Assembly: GCA_026770025.1 (NCBI GenBank)
Contig: JAMXDE010000024.1
Span: 1 to 64,000, forward strand
Length of the DNA: 64,000 bases
Source: Craspedostauros australis
Lineage: Eukaryota; Bacillariophyta; Bacillariophyceae; Mastogloiales; Achnanthaceae
Direction of reading: 5' to 3'
Below are positions 12,094 through 22,755 of the stretch, in pieces. The notes below the pieces were generated by a model that did no database searches, was not told the DNA's origin, and was given only the letters and a program-made list of their open reading frames with translations. Made by a program: the position numbers and the translations under genes. How positions within the stretch are numbered: position 1 is the stretch's first letter; every line of letters starts with the position of its first letter.

Positions 12094-12504
12094 ACCCCAT
12101 CTGGAGAATAAGACACGTGCCACCTGCGGACTAGAACAATTCAGAAAGAGCATCAAGCATGACACCAATCGTAAAACAGGTGTCAAGAGATCAAGGGCGA
12201 AACCTGTGACAAGTCAAGAGCATGACTGCGGAATCGTACCACATGAATGTAGATGATGATATGCATGATGATATGCATGATGATATGCATGATGATATGC
12301 ATGATGATATGCATGATGATATGCATGATGAAAGGATCAATGAATACAAGCGAGAATGAAAAAGTATAACTTGATACTGCTGCAGAAGATGCTATAAGGG
12401 AAATGAAAGTCAAAAGAGATGAAGAGATTGAGCTCACAGTTCTAAAACTGTACAATCTAATATCAGATTAGGTTCCTACTAACTACAACCCCGGATTTCC
12501 AACA
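12094..12504 (+). mobile_element. Truncated copia LTR, 3' part
   Basis: From CCCCATCTGGAGAATAAG to AACCCCGGATTTCCAACA it follows the 3' part of the LTR of copia element 2 (compare 35009-35448). The first ~240 bp of the LTR are absent; the inverted LTR at 10529-12093 abuts this truncated end. Contains a local 12-bp repeat expansion. Confidence 0.82.
12252..12331. repeat. 12-bp tandem repeat, ATGATATGCATG
   Basis: Six to seven near-perfect copies of a unit that is itself close to a palindrome (GCATGATGATAT). The related LTRs at 35200 and 42030 hold only one or two copies of similar sequence, so this is a local expansion. Confidence 0.9.
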
Positions 12505-12648
12505 TCGAACCTCAGTCTGGATTGGGTGACAATGTATCTGCTCAGCGCAGATGGGATGTTTGTGGAGCGATTAACGAGTCCGTCCATGAATGCGCTGCAA
12601 CAGAGGGTGACGCTGTTCATGAAGTCCATGGACTACGACAAGCTGTGA
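12505..12648 (+). pseudogene. 3' end of an unknown gene, cut by an LTR
   Basis: The frame is open from the first base after the LTR and encodes SNLSLDWVTMYLLSADGMF then VERLTSPSMNALQQRVTLF and ends MKSMDYDKL, stop at 12646-12648. Balanced residue use and an amphipathic look suggest a true protein C-terminus. It has no start codon of its own because the LTR removed or displaced the 5' part. No family recognised. The remnant at 9781-9891 might belong to the same gene. Confidence 0.5.
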
Positions 12649-13114
12649 GGCAGGGTTTTGAACGACAGTGGATCGCGGGGTTGTGCGTGTCACTAGCGTG
12701 GATGGATGATCGCACCTGCATGCGCATTTGTGCAAGCACGGTTGGTCCATTTGACTCAATCGTAGTTGCTCTCCATGTACTCTGTTGAATAGAAGCTATT
12801 TCGTTGATTGGCTGGTTGATTATCGTTGTACTAAGTATGTGTACGGTGTGTATGATCGGCATGGTGGGTATGGGAGGCGAACTAAGAGACATCGCCTTTT
12901 CCATCATGTGTATTGACATCATGTCGTCATGTATTATAGTCATGTAATGTATGTAGTGAAGTGTTGGATGTCATAAGGGGTGTGCCACCAACAAGTTCTC
13001 TTTTGTTGTGCATGGAGATGGAAGCTTCGTCAGATGCCATTGGATGCTGCACGAGTACGAATGGGCACCATGCGCCTGCCCTCCTCTTCTGCACTTGGAA
13101 CAGACAGAACTGCC
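12649..13114. other. Intergenic, between gene remnant and alpha-kinase 3' end
   Basis: No gene or repeat recognised. It must carry the 3' ends of the flanking, convergently oriented gene remnant and alpha-kinase gene. The open frames present overlap the end of the alpha-kinase on the other strand and are shadows. Confidence 0.5.
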
Positions 13115-15037
13115 TCACTCCTTCGTCTTGAACATCTTGAGCTTGTCTTGAACTGATGCCAAGTGACGCACGATTCCCGGTGTACACATATTGGTGCAGC
13201 CGAAGCGTCTCATGTCGGTGCACAAGATCGCAGGGTCGGTCAAGTAGTACTTGCCATTGGCCTTGACACCTTGAAGATCCGCCACAATCAAGTACTCCTT
13301 GGAGAAGACGTACGAGAACTCCACGAAGCGAAGGTGCGACTCATCGATGTGGTTGGGATTCCAGGCTCCCGTGTTGCTGCAGTACTTGGTGAACGGCGTT
13401 CCGGTGGTTGGCAGCACGTCTTCGCCGCAGTAGAAACCGTTTCCGTCTGCTTCATTTCTGTCGCTGACCTCCACCACGCACGCTTGCAAAACCTTAATCA
13501 TGGCACAGTGCGAAGGACGGAAGACTGAATTGTTGTATTCATTGGCAAGGAAGCAAACGATGGATGATATCTCCATCTGTTGGAAGTATTGTTGTCTATC
13601 GTTGATTCCGGACCCATGGTGCTTGTTGGTCTTGAGCACCATGGCGTTCTTCTTGAGGCAGAGTTCGGAATTGTGACGCGCCAGCCTTGCATGGAATGCA
13701 ATGCGGCATGACCCCTCAGCAAACGGTGATCTTGCCAGCTGGAGCCGGAACTTGAGGTTGACGCGTTTCATGCAACAGAACCGAGAAATGTATGTCTGGG
13801 CCAACTTGTTGACCGAGAGAGACGTTCGCAAAGACTGGACGGAGATGTTGCGGGTGTTGCAGTACACGTTGACGGGCACCGTTGCTTTCCATCCAAAGTA
13901 TGTTGGAAAATCTTTGGAGATTGTGTATGGTTTCATCTTGGCCTTCTTCATCGTCCCTCTGTCTGCTTCATACTCCACTAACTTGATCTGAGAGTCGATC
14001 AACGACACCGAGTTGAAGACAGAGTGGCGGACGCTCTTGACCACGACTTTCTCAACCATTTTGGGAGAAGAGAAGTCCACAACCTCGAGATCAATGTTGT
14101 AGACGGACGCAAACCGCTCAATCATCTTGTCCGTTTTGCTGGTGATACGACCAAAGAAGACGTTCATGGTTCCACCCCTTGGATTGGTCCTGAGTTTGGA
14201 CAGCTCCGAGACGATGTTGATGCCTGGAGTGCCGGTCGGGTAGTTGTCGCCAGACTCACCGTGGTTGTGGAATTCGGTTCCATGACATGCATCATCACCA
14301 ACAATGAAGGCGACTCTGGTGGAGTGCATCCAGGAGAGCTCATTGGCCTTTTGGATGCCAACTGCCATGTCTTCTGCACGGTCGTCGCTGCGAATGGACT
14401 TGAGTCCCTTCAGGAAGCGTTCGAAGACACTGACGTCATCCACAAAATCAAGCACTTGGTATCGATCAGATCCATTGTAAATATCTCGGTAGGCCACAAA
14501 CCCCAACCGTAGATCCTTCCCCTTTCCATCAGCCTTGATCTTCTCGACAATCTTGCGGATAGTCTTCTTGGCACTGCGGATGTATGACCTCATTGAACCA
14601 GTAGCGTCCATGATGAACACCAGATCGATTTCGTTCTCCACAGCATCGAGTTTGCCCAGCACGTCCTTGATATTGGATTCCCTCATGCGACGCTTCAGTC
14701 GGCATCGACGCAACTTTGCGGCAAGTTCCTCGCGGGATTTGGTGGCATTGTCGAGTTGATCATTGCAATTGCTGATCTCAGTGTTGCATTGAGAAAGTAG
14801 TTCAGTAGATAGATTGTTGGTTGTGTCTGACTTACTTTTCTCCATCAGCTGTTGGGCTGCCTTCATGCTTTCGTCGAGGTCCACTCTTACTTTGGCCTCC
14901 TTCTTCTTCGCATCGCTGATCTGTTGTTGGATATCCTCCTCATCATCGCTGTCATCCTCTTCCTCCCCTTCGATCTCCTCGAGAACAGCTCCACCACCGC
15001 CGAGACTCACGAACTTTTTATTCTTTTTTGGCCACAT
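13115..15037 (-). CDS. von Willebrand A domain / alpha-kinase protein
   Basis: 640-residue intronless frame. Residues 15-35 are highly acidic (EEIEGEEEDDSDDEED), and about 35-135 form a charged, probably coiled-coil stretch. A vWA domain follows (about 137-335) with a metal-site motif DATGS at 144-148. Alpha-kinase hallmarks lie near the C-terminus: DLQGV (587-591), LTDPAI (599-604) and CTNMC with nearby His residues, typical of the structural zinc site. The order vWA then alpha-kinase matches the VwkA group known from Dictyostelium, where it is linked to contractile vacuole and myosin functions; that role is not shown here. Alpha-kinases phosphorylate Ser/Thr and are unrelated in sequence to ordinary protein kinases. 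The Met at 15037 gives the full acidic start. First intact host gene from the telomere and transcribed toward it. Confidence 0.92.
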   Translation of the reverse strand: MWPKKNKKFVSLGGGGAVLEEIEGEEEDDSDDEEDIQQQISDAKKKEAKVRVDLDESMKAAQQLMEKSKSDTTNNLSTELLSQCNTEISNCNDQLDNATKSREELAAKLRRCRLKRRMRESNIKDVLGKLDAVENEIDLVFIMDATGSMRSYIRSAKKTIRKIVEKIKADGKGKDLRLGFVAYRDIYNGSDRYQVLDFVDDVSVFERFLKGLKSIRSDDRAEDMAVGIQKANELSWMHSTRVAFIVGDDACHGTEFHNHGESGDNYPTGTPGINIVSELSKLRTNPRGGTMNVFFGRITSKTDKMIERFASVYNIDLEVVDFSSPKMVEKVVVKSVRHSVFNSVSLIDSQIKLVEYEADRGTMKKAKMKPYTISKDFPTYFGWKATVPVNVYCNTRNISVQSLRTSLSVNKLAQTYISRFCCMKRVNLKFRLQLARSPFAEGSCRIAFHARLARHNSELCLKKNAMVLKTNKHHGSGINDRQQYFQQMEISSIVCFLANEYNNSVFRPSHCAMIKVLQACVVEVSDRNEADGNGFYCGEDVLPTTGTPFTKYCSNTGAWNPNHIDESHLRFVEFSYVFSKEYLIVADLQGVKANGKYYLTDPAILCTDMRRFGCTNMCTPGIVRHLASVQDKLKMFKTKE

Positions 15038-15348
15038 TGTGCCTACGTGTTCGAATTGTTTGTCAAGAGCTGATTGAAAATTATGTTTGCTTGAGGATGT
15101 GAGCTTGTGTCTTTCCCAGCTTCACAACTTGTTTGAGTTTGGGGTTTTGCGAGAGGATGGTTGGAGAATGTGTGGAGCACATTGCTGCACTCCTGTTGCA
15201 TTCCAGTACACCTTCGAGACATGGTCGCACGCCAATTCGAACACGCACAAGATCGCATCAGATCGCACATGCTCCAAGTTTGCAACACAGTGCTGCGTTG
15301 ATGCAGAATCTTGGGATGGTGTTCGATTCTGTTCGATGCTTTGGTGCC
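15038..15348. promoter_or_regulatory. Upstream region of the alpha-kinase gene
   Basis: 311 bp between the alpha-kinase start codon and a solo LTR. It should contain the promoter. I see no clear TATA box. The LTR lies 312 bp upstream of the start codon, close enough to affect expression. Confidence 0.4.
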
Positions 15349-16095
15349 TGTTAGGAATTGAGGGTACGACTTTGTCGGAATACCCATAATTGCCGCACCT
15401 CCCAACATTGTTCGTCACAGCTTTGAATATTATTCATCACATGTTCAGAGACTATTCGTCACACCTTTGTATACCATGTCATTATGACCATGACTAAGCA
15501 TACGGACGCGATTGATACCTGTATAACCGCGAGGAGGATAGCCTGTCCTCTAGCAACGTAAGGAAGACACCCACGGCGGATCAGGAGGTCCCGATACCAC
15601 GCCAAACATGACAACCATCCAGACGACGACGTCGATCAGAACAGCATGTCCATGGGCAAGTGACGCACCTTCTTCAGAGGACAGCACATGCCTCCCCTGC
15701 GGACAAGAACATCTGCAGGTTTGGAACATCAGAAAGGATCAGAATATCCGCAGGTTTGGAACATCACCAAAGATGACATCGATCATGAGACGACGGTGTC
15801 ATGAGAATCAACGACGGAAACATGAGATAGGCAAATGCTCAAGACTGCAGATCCTACCATGCAAGCGTAGACAGCTACGACGATGCAGAGACAAGGAAGC
15901 AAGAACAGAGCATGATGAACGAAGAGGGAAAGCACCTAAGAGACAACAGGATGCCCCGTGTCGTTACCGCGACAGATGCCTGTCAAGAAAACGAAATCGG
16001 AAGAGAAAGTGAGATTGTGCTCACAGTTCTAAAACGGTACAGTTTCTAACAGCAGATTAGATCTTAGTACTAACTATAACCCCGGATTTCCAACA
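15349..16095 (+). mobile_element. Solo copia-type LTR (747 bp)
   Basis: Runs from TGTTAGGAATTGAGGGTACG to AACCCCGGATTTCCAACA and is a close match to the solo LTR at 47593-48338. The flanks (GGTGCC left, GCCAGC right) show no target duplication, so this may be a recombination joint between copies and not a simple solo LTR. Confidence 0.9.
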
Positions 16096-17228
16096 GCCAG
16101 CAACCAAGATCCAAACCGAAATGTGTTGTCGCCAGTCAGCCGGCGCGAAAAATGCAACGGCACAGGCGGCCATACTCACCCGGGAGAGTCAACACGTCCA
16201 GAAGGGAAGACAAGAGAATCAAGCCAAAGTGCTCTCTCTTTACTATCCAGAGTCTCTATAACTGACTGCATGCTCATACCAGAACATGGTATCCCAAAGT
16301 ACAAAAGGAGAAATCGAGTTGGATTTGCGTTGTTGCAGTCCTCGTTGTGGCCGATGCCGCTTGCTACATCCCATGCGTCGTCATGCTGCAGCCTGTTGTG
16401 TTGCTTTGCATGTTGTGGTGCATCTTGCACTATCTATAATACGTGTAACTCCCTTTGCGGCTCTATTGCACTGCCGTACTTGTGCTATCATTCACGGTCA
16501 CAGCCATGATTGCTGCCGTCGTCACAGCCACTGTCATCGCAACATCGTCCAACACTTACGCACGGCGTGGCCTGGTGACATGCTCGTGCACTTACTCTGT
16601 AATGGGTGCGTTTCTCCTTTCTCTCGTCTCCCCCGAATGAGTGACATGATCAATCGCGTTCATCGCGTCAGCTTCACTCCGCGTGAACGAGTCATACATC
16701 CCGAGTTCATGGTCGAGATAGCTTGCTGTGTCACCATCTTGTGCAAAGGCTCCGAACCATCGCAGACCAGGTCGTAGGCCTCTTGGAAGATGGGGTCGCA
16801 CTTGACTCGTCAGTTTCGGTTGCGGCTGTTGCTGTTTGCGTTGGCACATCGACGGCTGCAGGATTTGTTGCCTTCTTCCCTAGCACAGATGCGCTTGTAG
16901 ACGTATCCCAGATGTCCCTCCTTCGATCCATGCATGGAGGTTGGCATGCAGGACACCAGCTCGACGTCGAAGTTGGAGATTTCAATGAGATCGTGTGGAT
17001 TCAAGTAGCAGATGAGGTACTTGGTGGAGCTCGTGTTCCACATGTTCGAAAGGTGATCCCACAGGTCCGGTAGGAAGCCTGTTTGTATTGTTGTTTGTTT
17101 TGTTGTCATGGATGATGCGTCCAGTGAGTGAATGAATGAGTGAGTGTGACATTACCATGCCACATGCAGATGATCACATACAGAATCAGCCTGCAAAAGC
17201 TGCACGCACATCAACTTACCAATGCTGA
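16096..17228. other. Unassigned region with possible decayed genes
   Basis: No gene can be called. On + an open stretch after the LTR (to 16509) and a hydrophobic stretch (16455-16640, with VLSFTVTAMIAAVVTATVIA) could be parts of a membrane protein with an intron. On - the frames at 17109-16810 and 16849-16592 look protein-like (for example KYLICYLNPHDLIEISNF and FGAFAQDGDTASYLDHELG) but do not connect in one frame. The two readings conflict. I recognise no family in either. Confidence 0.3.
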
Positions 17229-17540
17229 ATGTTGGAAATCCAGGCTGGTGGTGATACTAGAAAGCCAATCATTTGTTAGAATCTACTTCTCTGAACTGTG
17301 AGCTCTTCATTGCTCTCAACTTCCAAAGTTTGATCTCCTCCTGAGATCTCCATGGGTCCATCCATTGGTCCAGCATACATTCAATTTGCATTCATCTTGA
17401 ATTCACCATGGACATGCATGCACCACCAAGTTCCCCATGTCCGTGCACTCATCACACTTGTTGGAATGTGTGTACTCGGATGTGTATGCATCAGTCACAC
17501 TTGCGTGCCAGCAGGAATATTTGTTGGCGCAATCATGACC
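17229..17540 (-). mobile_element. Truncated inverted LTR fragment
   Basis: TTGGAAATCCAGGCTGGTGG onward matches the first ~230 bp of the inverted solo LTR at 56811-57638, including TTTGTTAGAATCTACTTCTC and CATGGACATGCATGCACCACC. The match fades after about 17460, and the rest of the LTR is missing. The right boundary is approximate. Confidence 0.75.
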
Positions 17541-17595
17541 CAAAATTGATATTAGAGCACTATCGTAACAATCACGAGGGGAGAGCAAAAGCAAA

Positions 17596-17666
17596 GTACC
17601 ATGCCGGGTTTCAAACCCGGAACCTCAGATAGAATTACTGGTGCTCTACCGTTGAGCTACAGGCAA
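17596..17666 (-). tRNA. tRNA-like sequence, probably degenerate (Arg-UCU-like)
   Basis: On the minus strand there is a good D arm (GCTC-AACGGTA-GAGC) and a perfect T arm (CCGGG-TTTGAAA-CCCGG) at the right spacing, so both internal pol III promoter boxes are visible. Total length (71) fits a tRNA. The acceptor pairs in only about 4 of 7 positions, and the anticodon stem (CCAGT...CTGAGG) pairs poorly around ATTCTAT, which would place a TCT anticodon. More likely a pseudogene or a tRNA-derived sequence than a working tRNA. A tRNA scan would settle it. Confidence 0.5.
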
Positions 17667-17758
17667 TGCGATTGCTGAACCGAACACAAGTGAAATTTAT
17701 AGATAGTGGGGGCTACAGGAGTAACGTACTTAGCACTATTCGGTTTTGTGCTGATAAT

Positions 17759-18237
17759 TGATGACGTCACAACAATACTACCATGATACCATGAGGACAC
17801 TATGATACTACAATGTCAGGATACTGCAATACCAGCGGATACCACAGTATCCACCGCATGTGACATCACATCAAGGCCTTACCTACCAGGTCTACAGAGA
17901 ATGAAATATGATTTATATTTTCCATCAGATTCGATCAATCATCAGATTCAACAAAACCCGAGAATGGAACAACGACGAGACAACGAGAGAGAGACGACAA
18001 CGTTGACGATCAAGTCAACATCAACAAACAACAAGGAGAGCAATGTGCATAGAGGTGCAAGAGTATTGTACCAGTAATGAGAGCAAGGAAGAGATGGATC
18101 AAGAGAGCATCTTGATCATCTCATTCTGCACGCTCGCTCATCAACAATCGATAACAGTAACAGTAGCAAGTAACAGAAACACTTACAGCCAAAGAGTGTG
18201 ACTACTACTGATTCTCCGTGCGCGGAGCCTTCCAACA
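17759..18237 (+). mobile_element. Possible LTR followed by a primer-site-like motif
   Basis: The sequence from TGATGACGTCAC to CCTTCCAACA has LTR-like ends. It is followed, after a CT run, by ATGTTATCAGTGC, which resembles the initiator-Met primer site (TGGTATCAGAGC) used by many copia elements. No partner LTR or coding region is seen, and the tRNA-like sequence lies about 90 bp upstream. Weak call. Confidence 0.25.
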
Positions 18238-20211
18238 CTCTCTCTCTCTCCATGTTATCAGTGCGCGATACTCTGTATCCGATACGTACTCAATCATCCT
18301 GTCTCATATTGGCCTACTGCTTCATGCGGAGTTTTCAAAGTCTTGGTTGAACTCCTCCTTTACATATAGTTGAGATTCAATGCGAGCAGACTATTACCGG
18401 ACATGGTATCCACCTCTGATGGGAGAAATTCTTGTTTTGGCGCGAAATCTTCCGACTTGACTGACCACCAAATCTTTTCCCCCTTCTTTCTCTCCTCCAT
18501 TCACAAATCCATCATGACTCAAACATGACCGACCTGACTTACATCTCACCTTGGGAACTATATGCTCCTCAGATCCTTTCTCTACAACACATCTTGATTC
18601 CATCCGTGCTAATGGCTGCTGCACTATTGCTGTAGTCTTGACACGTGTATCCAACCTGCTTCAACTCAAGCAATGGAATCCGAGAGTGAACTCAAGCCAC
18701 AGTCATTGCTTCATGACCATCACCATTGAGTGTCATGACCTACACTACAGTGTGTCTATGTGTGTGGAGAGCAAAGAACTGCAATAATTGCTTACCCCCA
18801 AGCACTGAACCAAGTACATCAGTGCAGGGTCCCACCAAGCTGAGCAACATCGTTTCTTCACCCTACTAACACTACAAGCTAACTCATCATAAACAGACAA
18901 GGATTAGCTACAAAGTACTCTTCTACTCATCATTACAGCAATAACTCTTCAACCAGCACACCTCTCTTGAACTGCATTACATGGCTATCTCGAAGCTGGC
19001 AGATTCACGAGGCATCCTCCACTGATCCGCGTCGCCTAAGCCCAAATCTTAACTCATATCCATGATCTCCATGATGCCACAGTAATAGAATCTTTGGATT
19101 CTGTTCTGATGTGGAGTCAGCTGTTGATGTGGGGACACATGACATTGTGTCAGTGCTAGCTGTCATTCCATACTCCTTCACATTCCATATTCCAATGATG
19201 ATGTAGATGGGAGGTAAAGGTATTGTCATTTTGGGCATAGTTGTGAGATATTTCGACCTTGGCTTGATGTCACTTGTTTCTGTCGAATGGATGGACAGAC
19301 CAAATATCTGATGCTCTCAGATAATGTTGTTCACCTATTGCCTTCCGAAATGGTGAACACATTGGCGCGCGTAAATTCGTGATGTGATTCACTCAATCAC
19401 GCTTCATTGATGGCATGAATGTTAGCGCCGTTTGCACAGAGAGTACAAGAGAATAATGGGTGAGTAATGCACATACACCTATACACATTCCGACACACAA
19501 ACAACACAAAAACAAAGATGCGAAAGACTACTCTTTCCCATTCAATGATGAAGGTGATTGTGCACGTCATGTTAGAATAACAAAGATAGCAGTTGGCAAA
19601 CAATCCAGATCTATTATGCAGAAAAGCAACATCATGCAGAGTAGAATAGTAGGGTGTGCGTAGAGTATGCAGTGCGCATGATGTTGTGATGGATGTAGAG
19701 GAGTATGACACAAGGTCACTCAACAAAAACGCGCAGTGCAGGACGGAGAACAAAGCGAGAATCGAACCAGCGCAAAAGGATCGCATGAGCAACGAAAGAC
19801 TCTCTGCCGTGTTGTGTGGCGACACGTGATGCAAAACGCAAATACAGTGGATTTCATATTCATCGCACGACGAGCATCCCAAATGCGCTTTCGAGACGGA
19901 ATGGCAAACATGCCTCTGCGACCCAGAAACCGTGAGAATCAGCATCGATCTGAACCAGGTGGGACGAAGATATCAAATGTAAAGTCTGTCCAACCACTCG
20001 TGAACTTGACGATGTCACTCAACATGGAGCATGCGACGTTGCCATGCACTTAACGACAAGAAGAAACACGTCATCACAGTTTCGACTCGAACTACCGCCC
20101 GTAACCACTCGTGTCTCCACTAAGGAGGTATGACTGGAAGAGAATGAGACAGGTCACGGACGGACAAGTACTGATCTAGCCTCCTCTTGACATGCCCTGA
20201 AACCAGATTGA
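18238..20211. other. Unassigned AT-richer region
   Basis: No gene is supported. Several frames of 60-180 codons exist on both strands (the longest at 19397-19945 on -, Cys- and Ser-rich), but none shows a domain. The left end of the DIRS-like element must fall in or near here, but I could not find its terminal repeat by eye. Confidence 0.35.
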
Positions 20212-22755
20212 ATGACACATCTGGATTCTGACACCAAGACGGATCCTGACGTGTTGCAGTGGCGAGGATTGCAAGCAGAGAGAAAGGATGCAAACAACAG
20301 AGACATTGCATCACTCTCACAACAGCAGCATCCGTCACATCGAGCATCAAGCAAGCGCGCGGTTTCGTGGTTGATCATCGAAAACCCGTCCTTCCTTGCT
20401 GTGAAAAAAAATCCTTTCCCCTCCGCCCGTCTCTCTTCCCGCCATGACGGTCTTCGACTTCGGGTCCGTTCGCTCTGCCTCTCGCTCGTCTCCTTCGGGT
20501 GGTGGCGGTGGCTCTGCGGCCCTAGCTGGTGCCCCATTGGGCGCTCCTGCTGGTGGGTTGTTTCCGCTTTCTGCGGTGGCGTCTGTTACTGGGGGGTTGG
20601 TGATGGCGATGCGGTGGTGTCGCTGTTGTGGGTTGAATCTGTGGGGTCCATCTGTGGTGGTATCATTGGGGGCTCAGAGGAGAAGGGCGCTGTGCGCTTC
20701 TGCACTCGCTCTCTCTGTCCAACGAAGAGCCATGTTGGGAACAAGGCTCCCCTGCGCGATGGGAGCTTCTACGTCCGCACCATCAAGGCCGACCAGGCAC
20801 GATTGGCGCCTTCCATCGACGCGTCATGGTTGCTTGTGTCCATGACCAAGGAGGGCCTGCTGGCTGAGCTCAAGGCTCCAGCAGTGTGGCGTGCCTTTCT
20901 TCGCGACCTCGCCACCTCTCGCCTCCGTGTCGAGGCTGGCGAGGATGTACCGATCGTCTCAGTTGACGATTTCGCGGCTGTTGAGGACTTGGCCTCCCCT
21001 CGCCGCCTCGCTCTCCGCATCAGCCCACGCGCAGATGAGGTCTCCTCCATCAAGCTGCAAGAGCTGGACATTGTGGCACCTCTGCCAGACGAGTACCAAG
21101 TCTCAGACGACACTGACCCTGCCATCGCTGGCGCCGTCGTTCTGATTGAGAACTGGGAGCAGGTCCGCTCCAACTTCGCGCAGCTGGAGAAGATTGTTGC
21201 CGGCATCGAGAAAGGACAGGGCGCCGTTCGCAACGCAGTTGCCAATGACATCAGCGCCGTCATGGCCAGCCTGCAGCGTCTGCACACTCAAGATCAGCTC
21301 CTCAGCGCTCGCATGGGCGAGGGAGCCAGTGCTGACAAGACGCTCAGTGAGCAAATCCTCGGCATCCGATCTGCAGTGGAGATGACGCACCAGAAGGTGC
21401 TCGACTTGGAGCGCTCTGGTACGGCCAGATTCGCGCGTGAGTGGGCCACCCAGCTTCCCACTCTGCGCTTATCGCTCGACGAGCTCTTCACTCATTACAG
21501 CAACTCGGTCAATGCCATCGTTGGACACCTGGATTCCCTGCAGTCCAAGCCATCCTTTTTGCCGGAGCGGTCCTCTCCTTCTCGTGGAGTCTCTTTTTCT
21601 CCCATCGCTTCCGCTGCATCCATTGCAACCATGGTGGATGATGCCGTCGAGCGCCGCTTCTGCGCATTCGAGCGCGACATGAAGGCCAGGCTTTCTGCTT
21701 CCCGCTCGGTCCCAGGCATCTCCGCACCCAGCGATGTTGGAACTGACCTTGCCGAGCGGCTGAACGAAGCAGAGCGTTGCGTGGAGCAAGCCCTTCGACT
21801 CCAATCCGACCATGCCTTCTCGACCGACAGCGACACCTTCGCATCGCTTGAGGACGTTCGCGCCTGGATGGACTACAACAATGTCAAGTCAGTGGGATTG
21901 TTCTGGGATATGTTCTCCCTGCTCGTGTCCATGAACTCCAAGGCCAACAAGAGTGGCAAGGATCGCGCCAATGAGGGCTACTCTGTCAGTCGCATTGCTG
22001 CCACTGTTGCTGAGATTGACCTTGCCGCGTCCATGGGCCACATCCGTCCCATCGCTCTCTTTGCAAAGAATGGTCGTGGAGAGCTCTCACCACCTGAAGA
22101 AGGCCTGGCCGCTGCTCCCAGCTGGAACAAATGGGCCAATGGGATGTCATCCTACCGTGGCATCGTCTCCTCGTCCTACTGTGGGTACCTACAAGGCATC
22201 AACAGAAAGGTCCCATCCTGTGGCAACCCTGCCCAGGCGGCACTTGCTCGCTACCTTAGTGGGCACGCTGAGATCCATTGGCATGGGCTCACCTCATTCA
22301 TGCAGACCTTCTACCATGACCTCGTGTCGGCATCCAACTTTCAGGCCGCCTTGGCTTGGAACTTGGTCGGCCGATGTGTCTGCTCCGTCTTTGACAAGCT
22401 ACATCTGGTCCGATCTGACTCCAGTTTGGTCGCTGGCGAGATGGCGAGCCTCGACAACAAGGCCAAGGTCCTGTGGTCCGTTCTCTGCTGTCATCGCATC
22501 ATGGACTCGCTCCTGGAGGTCGAATTTCATGGGCATCCTGCCCTTGCTCGGGTGCTGTCCATGTACCAGCTCTCTGAGCGTGTCGACAGGTCCGAGATGG
22601 AGAAGCTGCGCGATGAGCTCAAGCTTGTGAAGTCGCTGGCACGGGATGCCATGGATGAGGCTGAGTGCAGCGGCAAGAAGGCTGCCGAGGCCAAGCGGGC
22701 TGGTGCCAACGCGATGAACGAGCTCAACCAACAGAAGAAGAAGGGCAGTAACTGA
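20212..22755 (+). pseudogene. DIRS-like element: gag-like ORF
   Basis: 847-codon frame; the first ~180 codons may not all be coding. The body is Ala-, Ser- and Leu-rich with predicted helices, a coiled-coil-like Lys/Glu C-terminus (EMEKLRDELKLVKSLARDA) and a Lys-rich end. A region around GNPAQAALARYLSGHAEIHW is the most globular. It sits first in the element, in the gag position. No zinc knuckle is seen. Assignment rests mainly on position. Confidence 0.6.

Noticed and set aside
19745-19830. Possible tRNA on the minus strand around GAATCGAACC
   Set aside because: Only a T-loop-like motif; stems do not pair. Similar isolated motifs near 44160 and 55075 also fail.
20769-21844. Minus-strand Arg/Ser/Ala-rich frames inside the gag-like ORF
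   Set aside because: GC-rich shadow frames without domains.
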